Shown here: positions 23,721 through 36,119 of the stretch, one piece after another | Layout: each line of letters starts with the position of its first letter | Numbering within the stretch: the first letter of the stretch is position 1 | Origin: Urophycis tenuis | Lineage: Eukaryota > Chordata > Actinopteri > Gadiformes > Phycidae | DNA: 64,000 nucleotides | Assembly: GCA_036785325.1 (NCBI GenBank) | Contig: JAXIVH010000017.1 | Location: 8,551,989-8,615,988 of the forward strand | Direction of reading: 5' to 3' | Notes under the pieces: generated by a model | The model's input: only the letters and a program-made list of their open reading frames with translations | Told to the model about the DNA's origin: nothing | Database searches by the model: none | Position numbers and translations under genes: made by a program

Positions 23721-25629
23721 AATTGAAAAGTTGAAGGTATGTTTTTAGCTGCTGGGTAGACTTCAGTCAAACTGATGCAGTTTTGTCTGTGAACAACCAA
23801 ATTGCTCGGGGATGGGCTCATTTTAAGCGGGGAAATCTAAGGTTCCCAACGGCATATGGCAAGACTATATTGAGTCATGGGTCGTTGAAATACTAAGCTA
23901 ATTAATTTCTGTTCTTTATTGAAAGATTGATCTTAATTGAAACGTTGAAGGTATGTTTTTAGCTGCTGGGTAGACTTCAGTCAACCTGACGCAGTTTTGT
24001 CTGTGAGCGAGCAGACTGCTCGCGGATGGGCTCATTTTAAGCGGGGAAATCTAAGCTTTCCAATGGCGTATGGCAAGACTATATTGACTCATTGGTCGTT
24101 GAAATACTAAGCTAATTAATTTGTGATCTGTAAGGAAAGATTGATGTTAATTGAAACGTTGAAGGTATGTTTTTAGCTGCTGGGTAGACTTCAGTCAACC
24201 TGACACAGTTTTGTCTCTGAGCAACCAAATTGCTTGGGGATGGGCTCATTATAAGCGGGGAAATCTAAGCTTTTCAACGGCGTATGGCAAGACTATATTC
24301 ACCAAAGGGTCTTTGAAATACTAAGCTAATTAATTTGTGTTCTGTAAGGAAAGATTGATGTTAATTGAAACGTTAAAGGTATGTTTTTAGCTGCTGGGTA
24401 GACTTCATTCAACCTGACGCAGTTTAGTCTGTGATCAACCAGACTGCTCGCGGATGGGCTCATTTTAAGCGGGGAAATCTAAGCTTTCCAACGGCCTATG
24501 GCAAGACTATATTGACTCATGGGTCATTGAAATACTAAGCTAATTAATTTGTGTTCTGTAAGGAAAGATTGATGTTAATTGAAACGTTGAAGGTATGTTT
24601 TTAGCTGCTGGGTAGACTTCAGTCAACCTGACGCAGTTTAGTCTGTGATCAACCAGACTGCTCGCGGATGGGCTCATTTTAAGCGGGGAAATCTAAGCTT
24701 TTCAACGGCGTATGGCAAGACTATATTCACCAATGGCCCGTTGAAATACTAAGCTAATTAATTTGTGTTCTGTAAGGAAAGATTGATGTCAATTGAAACG
24801 TTAAAGGTATGTTTTTAGCTGCTGGGTAGACTTCATTCAACCTGACGCAGTTTAGTCTGTGATCAACCAGACTGCTCGCGGATGGGCTCATTTTAAGCGG
24901 GGAAATGTAAGCTTTCCAACGGCGTATGGAAAGACTATATTCACTCATGGGTCGTTGAAATACTAAGCTAATTAATTTGTGTTCTGTAAGGAAAGATTGA
25001 TGTTAATTGAAACGTTGAAGGTATGTTTTTAGCTGCTGGGTAGACTTCAGTCAACCTGACGCAGTTTAGTCTGTGAGCAACCAAATTGCTCAGGGATGGG
25101 CTCATTATAAGCGGGGAAATCTAAGCTTTCCAACAGCGTATGGCAAGACTATATTCACCAAAGGGTCGTTGAAATACTAAGCTAATTAATTTGTGTTCTG
25201 TAAGGAAAGATTGATGTTAAGTGAAACGTTACAGGTATGTTTTTAGCTGCTGGGTAGACTTCAGTCAACCTGACGCAGTTTAGTCTGTGATCAACCAGAC
25301 TGCTCGAGGATGGGCTCATTTTAAGCGCGGAAATCTAAGCTTTCCAACGGCGTATGGCAAGACTATATTCACTAAAGGGTCGTTGAAATACTAAGCTAAT
25401 TAATTTGTGTTCTGTAAGGAAAGATTGATGTTAATTGAAACGTTGAAGGTATGTCTTTAGCTGCTGTGTAGACTTCAGTCAACCTGACGCAGATTTGTCT
25501 GTGAGCAACCAAATTGCTCGGAGATGGGCTCATTTTAAACGGGGAAATCTAAGCTTTCCAACGACGTATGGCATGACTATATTTGCCCATGGGTCGTCGA
25601 AATAATAAGCTGATTCATGTGTGTTCTGT
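23721..25629. repeat. Satellite block 4: 9 monomers (1909 bp)
   Basis: Length equals 9 x 214 - 17. It carries the GAGCGAGCAGACTGCTCG dyad variant near 24006. No gene seen. Confidence 0.9.
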
Positions 25630-26350
25630 TGGCTGTGGAAAGAAAATAGCACACAAGTCATACCAAGTCACCTTTATTTTTCAGTGATAAACATTAATAA
25701 ATAAACAGTATGGACATTGTATAAACAGTTGTATAAAAAGTGTAAACGGTATGAACAGTGTTCTTATAAAAGATATCAATATCAATACTGATCACGTGTG
25801 TATTTTATATTTCCAGGTTATTTGTTGATGAGCCAGAGCCTGTGACTCCCACCAACCGGCCCGTTCAGCCCACTGCGTTGTCGTCCTCCACCCGGCCGAA
25901 GCCTCCTGCGCCCACCCGCCTCCAGCCGAGGCCTCCTGCTGCGTCAGCCTGTGGCCCGCCCGCCCCCTGTGTCGGCAGCACCCATACCGCTGGTCCTCCC
26001 CGCACAGCCACAGGCCCCCTCCGTCCTGCTTCGTGGGCCATCCTGCAGCTGTCTCTGCAGTCATCGTGTGTCAAAACCATTCAAACTTGTATATGGTAAC
26101 ATTTCAAAATGACACCAGCATAAATGAGGACCTTGCAATAGGTTGTGTGTTACATGACCCCCCTGGCATACAGCTGTATGTCTCTGTGAAGGTGGTTGTG
26201 AAGAACTGCATCCGGCTGAACAAGTACAAGTGCCGGTGAGGCAGCAACTCTCTCGAGGGGTTGCACGCCCACCTGGTTAACGCCATCCCTTCACAGCGAT
26301 GTGGGATTATGCCGTTCCAAGTAAGTGATTAAAACACACACACACACACA

Positions 26351-26381
<31 letters not shown>

Positions 26382-26617
26382 GCGCATATATACAAACACA
26401 CACGCATATATACACACACATATATATATATACTTAAACATAGCTGACCCTTTTTTTCCCCCTTCTCGGGGATTATGCTCCCAGTTTTGATCTCGGACGT
26501 CTGGTCACTTATAGCATATAATAATATTCTATTACTGTTAAGCCAACTATGAATAATAAAACAGGCCAAAACATGTGTCCTTTATCATAGCTACACGTGT
26601 TACAAAAAAAACGCGTG
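25630..26617 (+). pseudogene. Module 5: gene 3' end, nonsense copy
   Basis: 988 bp; exon 25817-26320. TGA at 26237-26239; last-exon AG lost. HDPPG, LHAHL, QRCG type. Confidence 0.6.
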
Positions 26618-29382
26618 AATTGAAAAGTTGAAGGTATGTTTTTAGCTGCTGGGTAGACTTCAGTCAAACTGATGCAGTTTTGTCTGTGAACAACCAAATT
26701 GCTCGGGGATGGGCTCATTTTAAGCGGGGAAATCTAAGGTTCCCAACGGCATATGGCAAGACTATATTGAGTCATGGGTCGTTGAAATACTAAGCTAATT
26801 AATTTCTGTTCTTTATTGAAAGATTGATCTTAATTGAAACGTTGAAGGTATGTTTTTAGCTGCTGGGTAGACTTCAGTCAACCTGACGCAGTTTTGTCTG
26901 TGAGCGAGCAGACTGCTCGCGGATGGGCTCATTTTAAGCGGGGAAATCTAAGCTTTCCAACGGCGTATGGCAAGACTATATTGACTCATTGGTCGTTGAA
27001 ATACTAAGCTAATTAATTTGTGATCTGTAAGGAAAGATTGATGTTAATTGAAACGTTGAAGGTATGTTTTTAGCTGCTGGGTAGACTTCAGTCAACCTGA
27101 CACAGTTTTGTCTCTGAGCAACCAAATTGCTTGGGGATGGGCTCATTATAAGCGGGGAAATCTAAGCTTTTCAACGGCGTATGGCAAGACTATATTCACT
27201 AATGGCCCGTTGAAATACTAAGCTAATTAATTTGTGTTCTGTAAGGAAAGATTGATGTCAATTGAAACGTTAAAGGTATGTTTTTAGCTGCTGGGTAGAC
27301 TTCATTCAACCTGACGCAGTTTAGTCTGTGATCAACCAGACTGCTCGGGGATGGGCTCATTTTAAGCGGAGAAATCTAAGCTTTCCAACGGCGTATGGAA
27401 AGACTATATTGACTCATGGGTCGTTGAAATACTAAGCTAATTAATTTGTGTTCTGTAAGGAAAGATTGATGTTAATTGAAACGTTGAAGGTATGTTTTTA
27501 GCTGCTGGGTAGACTTCAGTCAACCTGACGCAGTTTAGTCTGTGATCAACCAGACTGCTCGCGGATGGGCTCATTTTAAGCGGGGAAATCTAAGCTTTCC
27601 AACGGCGTATGGCAAGACTATATTGACTCATGGGTCGTTTAAATACTAAGCTAATTAATTTGTGTTCTGTAAGGAAAGATTGATGTTAATTGAAACGTTG
27701 AAGGTATGTCTTTAGCTGCTGTGTAGACTTCAGTCAACCTGACGCAGTTTTGTCTGTGAGCAAGCAGACTGCTCGCGGATGGGCTCATTTTAAGCGGGGA
27801 AATCTAAGCTTTCCAACGGCGTATGGCAAGACTATATTGACTCATTGGTCGTTGAAATACTAAGCTAATTAATTTGTGATCTGTAAGGAAAGATTGATGT
27901 TAATTGAAACGTTGAAGGTATGTTTTTAGCTGCTGGGTAGACTTCAGTCAACCTGACACAGTTTTGTCTCTGAGCAACCAAATTGCTTGGGGATGGGCTC
28001 ATTATAAGCGGGGAAATCTAAGCTTTTCAACGGCGTATGGCAAGACTATATTCACCAAAGGGTCTTTGAAATACTAAGCTAATTAATTTGTGTTCTGTAA
28101 GGAAAGATTGATGTTAATTGAAACGTTAAAGGTATGTTTTTAGCTGCTGGGTAGACTTCATTCAACCTGACGCAGTTTAGTCTGTGATCAACCAGACTGC
28201 TCGCGGATGGGCTCATTTTAAGCGGGGAAATCTAAGCTTTCCAACGGCCTATGGCAAGACTATATTGACTCATGGGTCATTGAAATACTAAGCTAATTAA
28301 TTTGTGTTCTGTAAGGAAAGATTGATGTTAATTGAAACGTTGAAGGTATGTTTTTAGCTGCTGGGTAGACTTCAGTCAACCTGACGCAGTTTAGTCTGTG
28401 ATCAACCAGACTGCTCGCGGATGGGCTCATTTTAAGCGGGGAAATCTAAGCTTTTCAACGGCGTATGGCAAGACTATATTCACCAATGGCCCGTTGAAAT
28501 ACTAAGCTAATTAATTTGTGTTCTGTAAGGAAAGATTGATGTCAATTGAAACGTTAAAGGTATGTTTTTAGCTGCTGGGTAGACTTCATTCAACCTGACG
28601 CAGTTTAGTCTGTGATCAACCAGACTGCTCGCGGATGGGCTCATTTTAAGCGGGGAAATGTAAGCTTTCCAACGGCGTATGGAAAGACTATATTCACTCA
28701 TGGGTCGTTGAAATACTAAGCTAATTAATTTGTGTTCTGTAAGGAAAGATTGATGTTAATTGAAACGTTGAAGGTATGTTTTTAGCTGCTGGGTAGACTT
28801 CAGTCAACCTGACGCAGTTTAGTCTGTGAGCAACCAAATTGCTCAGGGATGGGCTCATTATAAGCGGGGAAATCTAAGCTTTCCAACAGCGTATGGCAAG
28901 ACTATATTCACCAAAGGGTCGTTGAAATACTAAGCTAATTAATTTGTGTTCTGTAAGGAAAGATTGATGTTAAGTGAAACGTTAAAGGTATGTTTTTAGC
29001 TGCTGGGTAGACTTCAGTCAACCTGACGCAGTTTAGTCTGTGATCAACCAGACTGCTCGAGGATGGGCTCATTTTAAGCGCGGAAATCTAAGCTTTCCAA
29101 CGGCGTATGGCAAGACTATATTCACTAAAGGGTCGTTGAAATACTAAGCTAATTAATTTGTGTTCTGTAAGGAAAGATTGATGTTAATTGAAACGTTGAA
29201 GGTATGTCTTTAGCTGCTGTGTAGACTTCAGTCAACCTGACGCAGATTTGTCTGTGAGCAACCAAATTGCTCGGAGATGGGCTCATTTTAAACGGGGAAA
29301 TCTAAGCTTTCCAACGACGTATGGCATGACTATATTTGCCCATGGGTCGTCGAAATAATAAGCTGATTCATGTGTGTTCTGT
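26618..29382. repeat. Satellite block 5: 13 monomers (2765 bp)
   Basis: Length equals 13 x 214 - 17. Its start and its last monomers match block 4 closely, with extra monomers in the middle. No gene seen. Confidence 0.9.
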
Positions 29383-30103
29383 TGGCTGTGGAAAGAAAAT
29401 AGCACACAAGTCATACCAAGTCACCTTTATTTTTCAGTGATAAACATTAATAAATAAACAGTATGGACATTGTATAAACAGTTGTATAAAAAGTGTAAAC
29501 GGTATGAACAGTGTTCTTATAAAAGATATCAATATCAATACTGATCACGTGTGTATTTTATATTTCCAGGTTATTTGTTGATGAGCCAGAGCCTGTGACT
29601 CCCACCAACCGGCCCGTTCAGCCCACTGCGTTGTCGTCCTCCACCCGGCCGAAGCCTCCTGCGCCCACCCGCCTCCAGCCGAGGCCTCCTGCTGCGTCAG
29701 CCTGTGGCCCGCCCGCCCCCTGTGTCGGCAGCACCCATACCGCTGGTCCTCCCCGCACAGCCACAGGCCCCCTCCGTCCTGCTTCGTGGGCCATCCTGCA
29801 GCTGTCTCTGCAGTCATCGTGTGTCAAAACCATTCAAACTTGTATATGGTAACATTTCAAAATGACACCAGCATAAATGAGGACCTTGCAATAGGTTGTG
29901 TGTTACATGACCCCCCTGGCATACAGCTGTATGTCTCTGTGAAGGTGGTTGTGAAGAACTGCATCCGGCTGAACAAGTACAAGTGCCGGTGAGGCAGCAA
30001 CTCTCTCGAGGGGTTGCACGCCCACCTGGTTAACGCCATCCCTTCACAGCGATGTGGGATTATGCCGTTCCAAGTAAGTGATTAAAACACACACACACAC
30101 ACA

Positions 30104-30134
<31 letters not shown>

Positions 30135-30372
30135 GCGCATATATACAAACACACACACGCATATATACACACACATATATATATATACTTAAACATAGCT
30201 GACCCTTTTTTTCCCCCTTCTCGGGGATTATGCTCCCAGTTTTGATCTCGGACGTCTGGTCACTTATAGCATATAATAATATTCTATTACTGTTAAGCCA
30301 ACTATGAATAATAAAACAGGCCAAAACATGTGTCCTTTATCATAGCTACACGTATTACAAAAAAAACGCGTG
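29383..30372 (+). pseudogene. Module 6: gene 3' end, nonsense copy
   Basis: 990 bp; exon 29570-30073. TGA at 29990-29992; last-exon AG lost. It is the module upstream of the satellite block that holds the LINE. Confidence 0.6.
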
Positions 30373-32528
30373 AATTGAAAAGTTGAAGGTATGTTTTTAG
30401 CTGCTGGGTAGACTTCAGTCAACCTGACGCAGTTTTGTCTGTGAGCAACCAAATTGCTCGGGGATGGGCTCATTTTAAGCGGGGAAATCTAAGGTTCCCA
30501 ACGGCGTATGGCAAGATTATTTTGAGTCATGGGTCGTTGAAATACTAAGCTAATTAATTTCTGTTCTTTATTGAAAGATTGATCTTAATTGAAACGTTGA
30601 AGGTATGTTTTTAGCTGCTGGGTAGACTTCAGTCAACCTGACGCAGTTTTGTCTGTGAGCAAGCAGACTGCTCGCGGATGGGCTCATTTTAAGCGGGGAA
30701 ATCTAAGCTTTCCAACGGCGTATGGCAAGACTATATTGACTCATGGGTCGTTGAAATACTAAGCTAATTAATTTGTGTTCTGTAAGGAAAGATTGATGTT
30801 AATTGAAACGTTGAAGGTATGTTTTTAGCTGCTGGGTAGACTTCAGTCAACCTGACGCAGTTTAGTCTGTGAGCAACCAAATTGCTCAGGGATGGGCTCA
30901 TTATAAACGGGGAAATCTAAGCTTTCCAACGGCGTATGGCAAGACTATATTCACCAAAGGGTCGTTGAAATACTAAGCTAATTAATTTGTGTTCTGTAAG
31001 GAAAGATTGATGTTAATTGAAACGTTAAAGGTATGTTTTTAGCTGCTGGGTAGACTTCATTCAACCTGACGCAGTTTAGTCTGTGATCAACCAGACTGCT
31101 CGCGGATGGGCTCATTTTAAGCGGGGAAATCTAAGCTTTCCAACGGCGTATGGCAAGACTATATTGACTCATGGGTCATTGAAATACTAAGCTAATTAAT
31201 TTGTGTTCTGTAAGGAAAGATTGATGTTAATTGAAACGTTGAAGGTATGTTTTTAGCTGCTGGGTAGACTTCAGTCAACCTGACGCAGTTTAGTCTGTGA
31301 TCAACCAGACTGCTCGCGGATGGGCTCATTATAAGCGGGGAAATCTAAGCTTTCCAACGGCGTATGGCAAGACTATATTCACCAAAGGGTCGTTGAAATA
31401 CTTAGCTAATTAATTTGTGTTCTGTAAGGAAAGATTGATGTTAATTGAAACGTTGAAGGTATGTTTTTAGCTGCTGGGTAGACTTCAGTCAACCTGACGC
31501 AGTTTTGTCTGTGATCAACCAGACTGCTGGCGGATGGGCTCATTTTAAGCAGGGAAATCTAAGCTTTTCAACGGCGTATGGTAAGACTATATTCACCAAA
31601 GGGCCGTTGAAATACTAAGCTAATTAATTTGTGTTCTGTAAGGAAAGATTGATGTTAATTGAAACGTTGAAGGTATGTTTTTAGCTGCTGGGTAGACTTC
31701 GGTCAACCTGACGCAGTTTAGTCTGTGATCAACCAGACTGCTCGCGGATGGGCTCATTTTAAGCGGGGAAATCTAAGCTTTCCAACGGCGTATGGCAAGA
31801 CTATATTAACTCATGGGTCGTTGAAATACTAAGCTAATTAATTTGTGTTCTGTAAGGAAAGATTGATGTTAATTGAAACGTTGAAGGTATGTTTTTAGCT
31901 GCTGGGTAGACTTCAGTCAACCTGACGCAGTTTAGTCTGTCATCAACCAGACTGCTCGCGGATGGGCTCATTTTAAGCGGGGAAATCTAAGCTTTCCAAC
32001 GGCGTATGGCAAGACTATATTGACTCATTGGTCGTTGAAATACTAAGCTAATCAATTTGTGATCTGTAAGGAAAGATTGATGTTAATTGAAACGTTGAAG
32101 GTATGTTTTTAGCTGCTGGGTAGACTTCAGTCAACCTGACACAGTTTTGTCTCTGAGCAACCAAATTGCTTGGGGATGGGCTCATTTTAAGCGGGGAAAT
32201 CTAAGCTTTCCAACGGCGTATGGCAAGACTATATTGACTCATGGGTCGTTGAAATACTAAGATAATTAATTTGTGTTCTGTAAGGAAAGATTGATGTTAA
32301 TTGAAACGTTGAAGGTATGTTTTTAGCTGCTGGGTAGACTTCACTCAACCTGACACAGTTTTGTCTGTGATCAACCAGACTGCTGGCGGATGGGCTCATT
32401 TTAAGCAGGGAAATCTAAGCTTTTCAACGGCGTATGGTAAGACTATATTCACCAAAGGGCCGTTGAAATACTAAGCTAATTAATTTGTGTTCTGTAAGGA
32501 AAGATTGATGTTAATTGAAACGTTAAAG
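30373..32528. repeat. Satellite block 6, left of the LINE
   Basis: Satellite interrupted at 32528 by the LINE. With the right part (36146-38044), and counting the duplicated 6 bp once, the block is 4049 bp = 19 x 214 - 17, the longest in the window. Confidence 0.9.
32523..32528 (+). repeat. LINE target-site duplication, left copy
   Basis: TTAAAG at the 5' edge of the LINE, repeated at 36146-36151. Removing the element plus one copy restores exact 214-bp phasing of the block (19 x 214 - 17), which independently supports the 6-bp call. Confidence 0.75.
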
Positions 32529-32529
32529 C

Positions 32530-32540
32530 AAGATGGCGGC
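32530..32540 (+). promoter_or_regulatory. YY1-like motif 1 at the LINE 5' end
   Basis: AAGATGGCGGC, matching the YY1 core (AAGATGGCGGC / GCCGCCATCTT), begins at the second base of the element. Its ATG (32533) starts a 21-codon frame that ends at 32596-32598, overlapping the start of the main ORF out of frame. Confidence 0.45.
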
Positions 32541-32563
32541 GTGCGGCGTGCGGCGTGCTGAGC

Positions 32564-32574
32564 AAGATGGCGGC
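32564..32574 (+). promoter_or_regulatory. YY1-like motif 2, overlapping the LINE start codon
   Basis: Second identical AAGATGGCGGC, 34 bp after the first; the two are separated by a GTGCGGC-type repeat. It contains the proposed ORF start ATG at 32567 in a good Kozak context (A at -3, G at +4). Confidence 0.45.
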
Positions 32575-35503
32575 GCGCTCGGGTGCAGCGGCTCTTAGCT
32601 CTCCAGCTTGGTGTTTTTTATTTATTATTTTCTCGTTAATATTTGTTCAGTTTAGCGATGCAGACGTCACCTACAGTAGACAGGATTTAATCAACATCGG
32701 TTTCGGACTCTACCAACCAGTAACTGCAGAATACCAGCGCACAAAACACATACCGGCAGACATAGCGAGGATACCGGGATCTCCGTGGATGGTCATGCCT
32801 CCCATCAAGCGACGGAGACGGCGGTGGGAAAGGAAACAGAAGCGAGGCTGCAGGTCGGGCCTAGCGGCTAGGCTAAGGAGGCAGCCCCATAGACCACCGC
32901 TTCCCAGCATCTTTCTGACCAACGCCAGATCCGTCACTCACAAGATGGACGAATTGGAACTTCAACTCGCAACGAACAGCTTTGTACGGAACTGCAGTGT
33001 TATTTTCATCACGGAGACGTGGCTTAACCCGCTGATTCCCGACGCTGCAGTGACGATAGCTTGCCGAACGCTTCACCGGTACGACAGAACCAGAAACTCC
33101 GGTAAGAGCAAAGGAGGGGGGCTCTGCATCTACGTGCACACCGACTGGTGTAATAACAGCAGGATCATTGACACTCACTGCTCTCCTGATTTAGAGGTTC
33201 TGGCAGTCTCGTGCAGACCCTTCTATCTACCGAGGGAGCTAACGGTAGTCACTGTGTTAGCTGTTTACATACCTCCGGATGCTAACGTTAGCACAGCCCT
33301 CAGCCGGCTGCTAGAGATTGTAAACAAACAGCAGCTCGCTAACCCCGATGGTGTACTGATCGTTGCCGGTGACTTCAACCAAGCGTGTCTAAAGACTGTT
33401 CTACCCAAATTCGTCCAGTATGTGGAGTGTGCCACCAGAGGAGACAAAACCTTGGACCATGTTTATTCCAACATTAAGCATGCTTACAAGGCCACCCCCC
33501 TCCCCCACCTAGCTGGATCTGATCACCTCTGCCTGGCTCTCACCCCCTCCTACACCCCCCTCCGGAGGAAAACAAAGCCACAGAAAAGGACTATCACCAC
33601 ATGGCCTGAGGACGCTATCCCACAGTTACAAAACTGTTTTTCACGCACTCATTGGGATTTATTTGGAAACCACAACCTACAGGAATACACAGACACTGTG
33701 CTTTCCTACATCAAATACTGCATGGACACGGTAACAGTAACCAAACAAATCCGGGTTTTCCCAAATCAAAAACCCTGGATGACCAGTGAAATCCAGGCAC
33801 TCCTCAAATCCCGCAACACTGCCTTCAGGTCAGGAGACCAGTCCCTCTACAGTGCTGCTAGAGCTGACCTGAAGAGAGGCATCAAAGAGGCCAAGCGGGC
33901 CTACAAACGGAAAATTGAGGAACATTTCACTGGAAATAACCCCCGGAAAATGTGGCAGGGTCTACAGCACATCACAAACTACAATGACAATAACAGGGTG
34001 TCTGTAAACGCAGATGCCTCGCTTGCAGAGGAGCTAAACCGCTTCTTTGCTCGCTTTGAGACTGACAGAGCAGGCTCAGGCTCAGCCACACCACACCCAT
34101 CCCCCTCCTGTAGCACACTGACACTTCAGGAACACGAAGTGAGACGTGTGCTAAGGACTGTAAACACCAGTAAGGCTGCCGGCCCGGATGGAGTACCTGG
34201 GAAGGTACTCAAAGCCTGTGCTGACCAACTGACTGGGGTCTTCACACAGATTTTTAACCGCTCCCTGCAACAATCCATCATCCCCTCTTGCCTGAAATCT
34301 GCCACAATCATCCCTGTACCAAAGAAACCAGCCACTAAAGACCTGAATGACTACAGGCCTGTTGCACTTACGCCTGTGATCATGAAGTGCTTTGAGAGGT
34401 TGGTCGCACATCACATCAGGGACTCTCTTCCACCCTCAGTTGACCCCCACCAGTTTGCTTACAGAGCAAACCGGTCTACTGACGACGCCATTCAGGTAGC
34501 TCTTCACACTGCACTGAACCACCTGGAACACCCGGGGAACTATGTGAGGATGCTCTTCATTGATTACAGCTCAGCGTTCAACACAATCATACCAGATATC
34601 CTGACAGACAAACTTTCTCTCCTTGGTCTACCCCCCTCCATAATCAGCTGGATTAAGGACTTTCTTACAAACCGCCCACAAACTGTCAGACTAGGCTCCC
34701 ACCTCTCCTCCACCATCACGCTCAGCACAGGCTCCCCTCAGGGGTGTGTGCTGAGTCCCCTACTGTATTCACTGTACACCCTCGAATGCACACCAACCCA
34801 TCTCACCAACTCCATCATAAAGTTTGCTGATGACACCACTGTGGTCGGACTCATCTCAGACGGGAATGAGTCCGCCTACAGAGATGAGATTGGCAAACTG
34901 GCAGCATGGTGTGGGGTGAACAATCTCACACTCAACACCACAAAAACAAAAGAAATAGTCCTGGACTTTCGGAAGAACAATACAGACCCGGCCCCACTGC
35001 TCATAAACGGAGAGTGTGTGGAAAGGGTCAATTCATTCAAATTTCTGGGGGTTTACATCACCGACAAGCTCTCCTGGTCTGTCAACACCACAGCAGTGGT
35101 GAAGAAGGCCCAGCAAAGACTCCACTTCCTGAGAGTACTCAGGAGAAACAACCTGAAGAAGGAACTGCTGGTGTCATTTTACAGAGCCACTGTAGAGAGC
35201 ATCCTCACGTACTGCATCACAGTGTGGTACTGGGGGTGCACTGCAGCAGACAGGAGAGCACTGCAGAGAGTGATAAACACCGCCCAGAGGATCACTGGCC
35301 GCTCTCTGCCTTCACTGGACACCATAGCTAGCTCTCGCTACCTCAGCAGAGCTAGAAAAATATGCATGGACTGTTTTCACCCCGGTCACAAACTGTTCAA
35401 CCTGTTGCCCTCCGGTAGGCGCTACAGGATCCATAAAACACGGACAAACAGATTCAGGGACAGTTTCTACCCCAGAGCCATCCGTGCTCTGAACGGTACA
35501 TAA
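32567..35503 (+). CDS. LINE endonuclease-reverse transcriptase polyprotein (ORF2-like)
   Basis: The 978-residue protein of a non-LTR retrotransposon would nick target DNA and copy its own RNA into the nick. I start at the first in-frame ATG, which lies in a YY1-like motif; an upstream in-frame GTG (32555) is less likely. Residues about 115-325 form an AP-type endonuclease: NARS (119-122), TETW (149-152), GDFN (268-271), LDH (296-298) and SDH (318-320) are all present. Residues about 535-800 form the reverse transcriptase: AAGPDG (537-542), the catalytic LFIDYSSAF (663-671), GSPQG (722-726) and FADD (753-756). A C-terminal region follows, with KFLGVYITD and conserved Cys residues. No stop or frameshift is seen, so it may be active or recently inserted. 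A hydrophobic stretch at 15-30 is odd for this family. The ORF differs sharply from the satellite in composition. Very sure of RT and endonuclease; less sure of clade. Confidence 0.95.
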   Translation: MAARSGAAALSSPAWCFLFIIFSLIFVQFSDADVTYSRQDLINIGFGLYQPVTAEYQRTKHIPADIARIPGSPWMVMPPIKRRRRRWERKQKRGCRSGLAARLRRQPHRPPLPSIFLTNARSVTHKMDELELQLATNSFVRNCSVIFITETWLNPLIPDAAVTIACRTLHRYDRTRNSGKSKGGGLCIYVHTDWCNNSRIIDTHCSPDLEVLAVSCRPFYLPRELTVVTVLAVYIPPDANVSTALSRLLEIVNKQQLANPDGVLIVAGDFNQACLKTVLPKFVQYVECATRGDKTLDHVYSNIKHAYKATPLPHLAGSDHLCLALTPSYTPLRRKTKPQKRTITTWPEDAIPQLQNCFSRTHWDLFGNHNLQEYTDTVLSYIKYCMDTVTVTKQIRVFPNQKPWMTSEIQALLKSRNTAFRSGDQSLYSAARADLKRGIKEAKRAYKRKIEEHFTGNNPRKMWQGLQHITNYNDNNRVSVNADASLAEELNRFFARFETDRAGSGSATPHPSPSCSTLTLQEHEVRRVLRTVNTSKAAGPDGVPGKVLKACADQLTGVFTQIFNRSLQQSIIPSCLKSATIIPVPKKPATKDLNDYRPVALTPVIMKCFERLVAHHIRDSLPPSVDPHQFAYRANRSTDDAIQVALHTALNHLEHPGNYVRMLFIDYSSAFNTIIPDILTDKLSLLGLPPSIISWIKDFLTNRPQTVRLGSHLSSTITLSTGSPQGCVLSPLLYSLYTLECTPTHLTNSIIKFADDTTVVGLISDGNESAYRDEIGKLAAWCGVNNLTLNTTKTKEIVLDFRKNNTDPAPLLINGECVERVNSFKFLGVYITDKLSWSVNTTAVVKKAQQRLHFLRVLRRNNLKKELLVSFYRATVESILTYCITVWYWGCTAADRRALQRVINTAQRITGRSLPSLDTIASSRYLSRARKICMDCFHPGHKLFNLLPSGRRYRIHKTRTNRFRDSFYPRAIRALNGT

Positions 35504-36112
35504 ATTATATCCACCACCCATGTCATCATGTGCAATAACTGTCACAACTATTACAATTCTACTCCGACCATAAACATGTGCAATTATCAAATCATATTAT
35601 ATCTTGTGCAATTACCACAAAAATAAGTGCAATTTTTAAACCCATCTAACCTACCTCAGAGCATATATGTATATATTGTTGTGTGTTGTGTTGTTTTAGA
35701 TTGTTTATACCTTTTATATTGTCCTATATCATAATGTATCATATATATTTTATATATATATTTATATGTGTATATTATTTATTATTATTATATATATATT
35801 AATTATATATTATTATATATATATATATATATTTGTATTATTTATTACATTTATTATTTTATTATATTATTTATATTATTTGTTCTTATTCTTATATATA
35901 TACTATATTGTCTATATTGTCGTATATTATTTATTGGCATACCTAAAATTTTGGACAATTATTTATATTAATATTTTTATTTATATTGAGCTTTACCGTC
36001 TTTTCGTCTGTTATAATATTATTATTCATTTTTATTTTTATTTTTATTTTTTATTGATACACCAAGTGGAGCAGCGCTCCCAATTTCGTTGTATGCACCG
36101 TCATATAATGAC
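35504..36112 (+). other. LINE 3' untranslated region, strongly AT-rich
   Basis: The stretch 35660-36060 is dominated by TA, TAT and TTTA runs. The short ORFs in it are low-complexity artefacts. It ends with CAATTTCGTTGTATGCACCG, a typical fish-LINE 3' end style by my recollection, followed by AATAAA. Confidence 0.75.
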
Positions 36113-36118
36113 AATAAA
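36113..36118 (+). terminator. LINE polyadenylation-type signal
   Basis: AATAAA, just before the GACTTT-repeat tail. Confidence 0.6.
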
Positions 36119-36119
36119 G

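Noticed and set aside
32555..32566. GTG start for the LINE ORF, four codons upstream
   Set aside because: Eukaryotic initiation favours the ATG at 32567, which has a good Kozak context.
34906..35331. 141-codon ORF in another frame within the LINE RT region
   Set aside because: A frame-shifted shadow of the RT coding sequence; the main frame holds all catalytic motifs.
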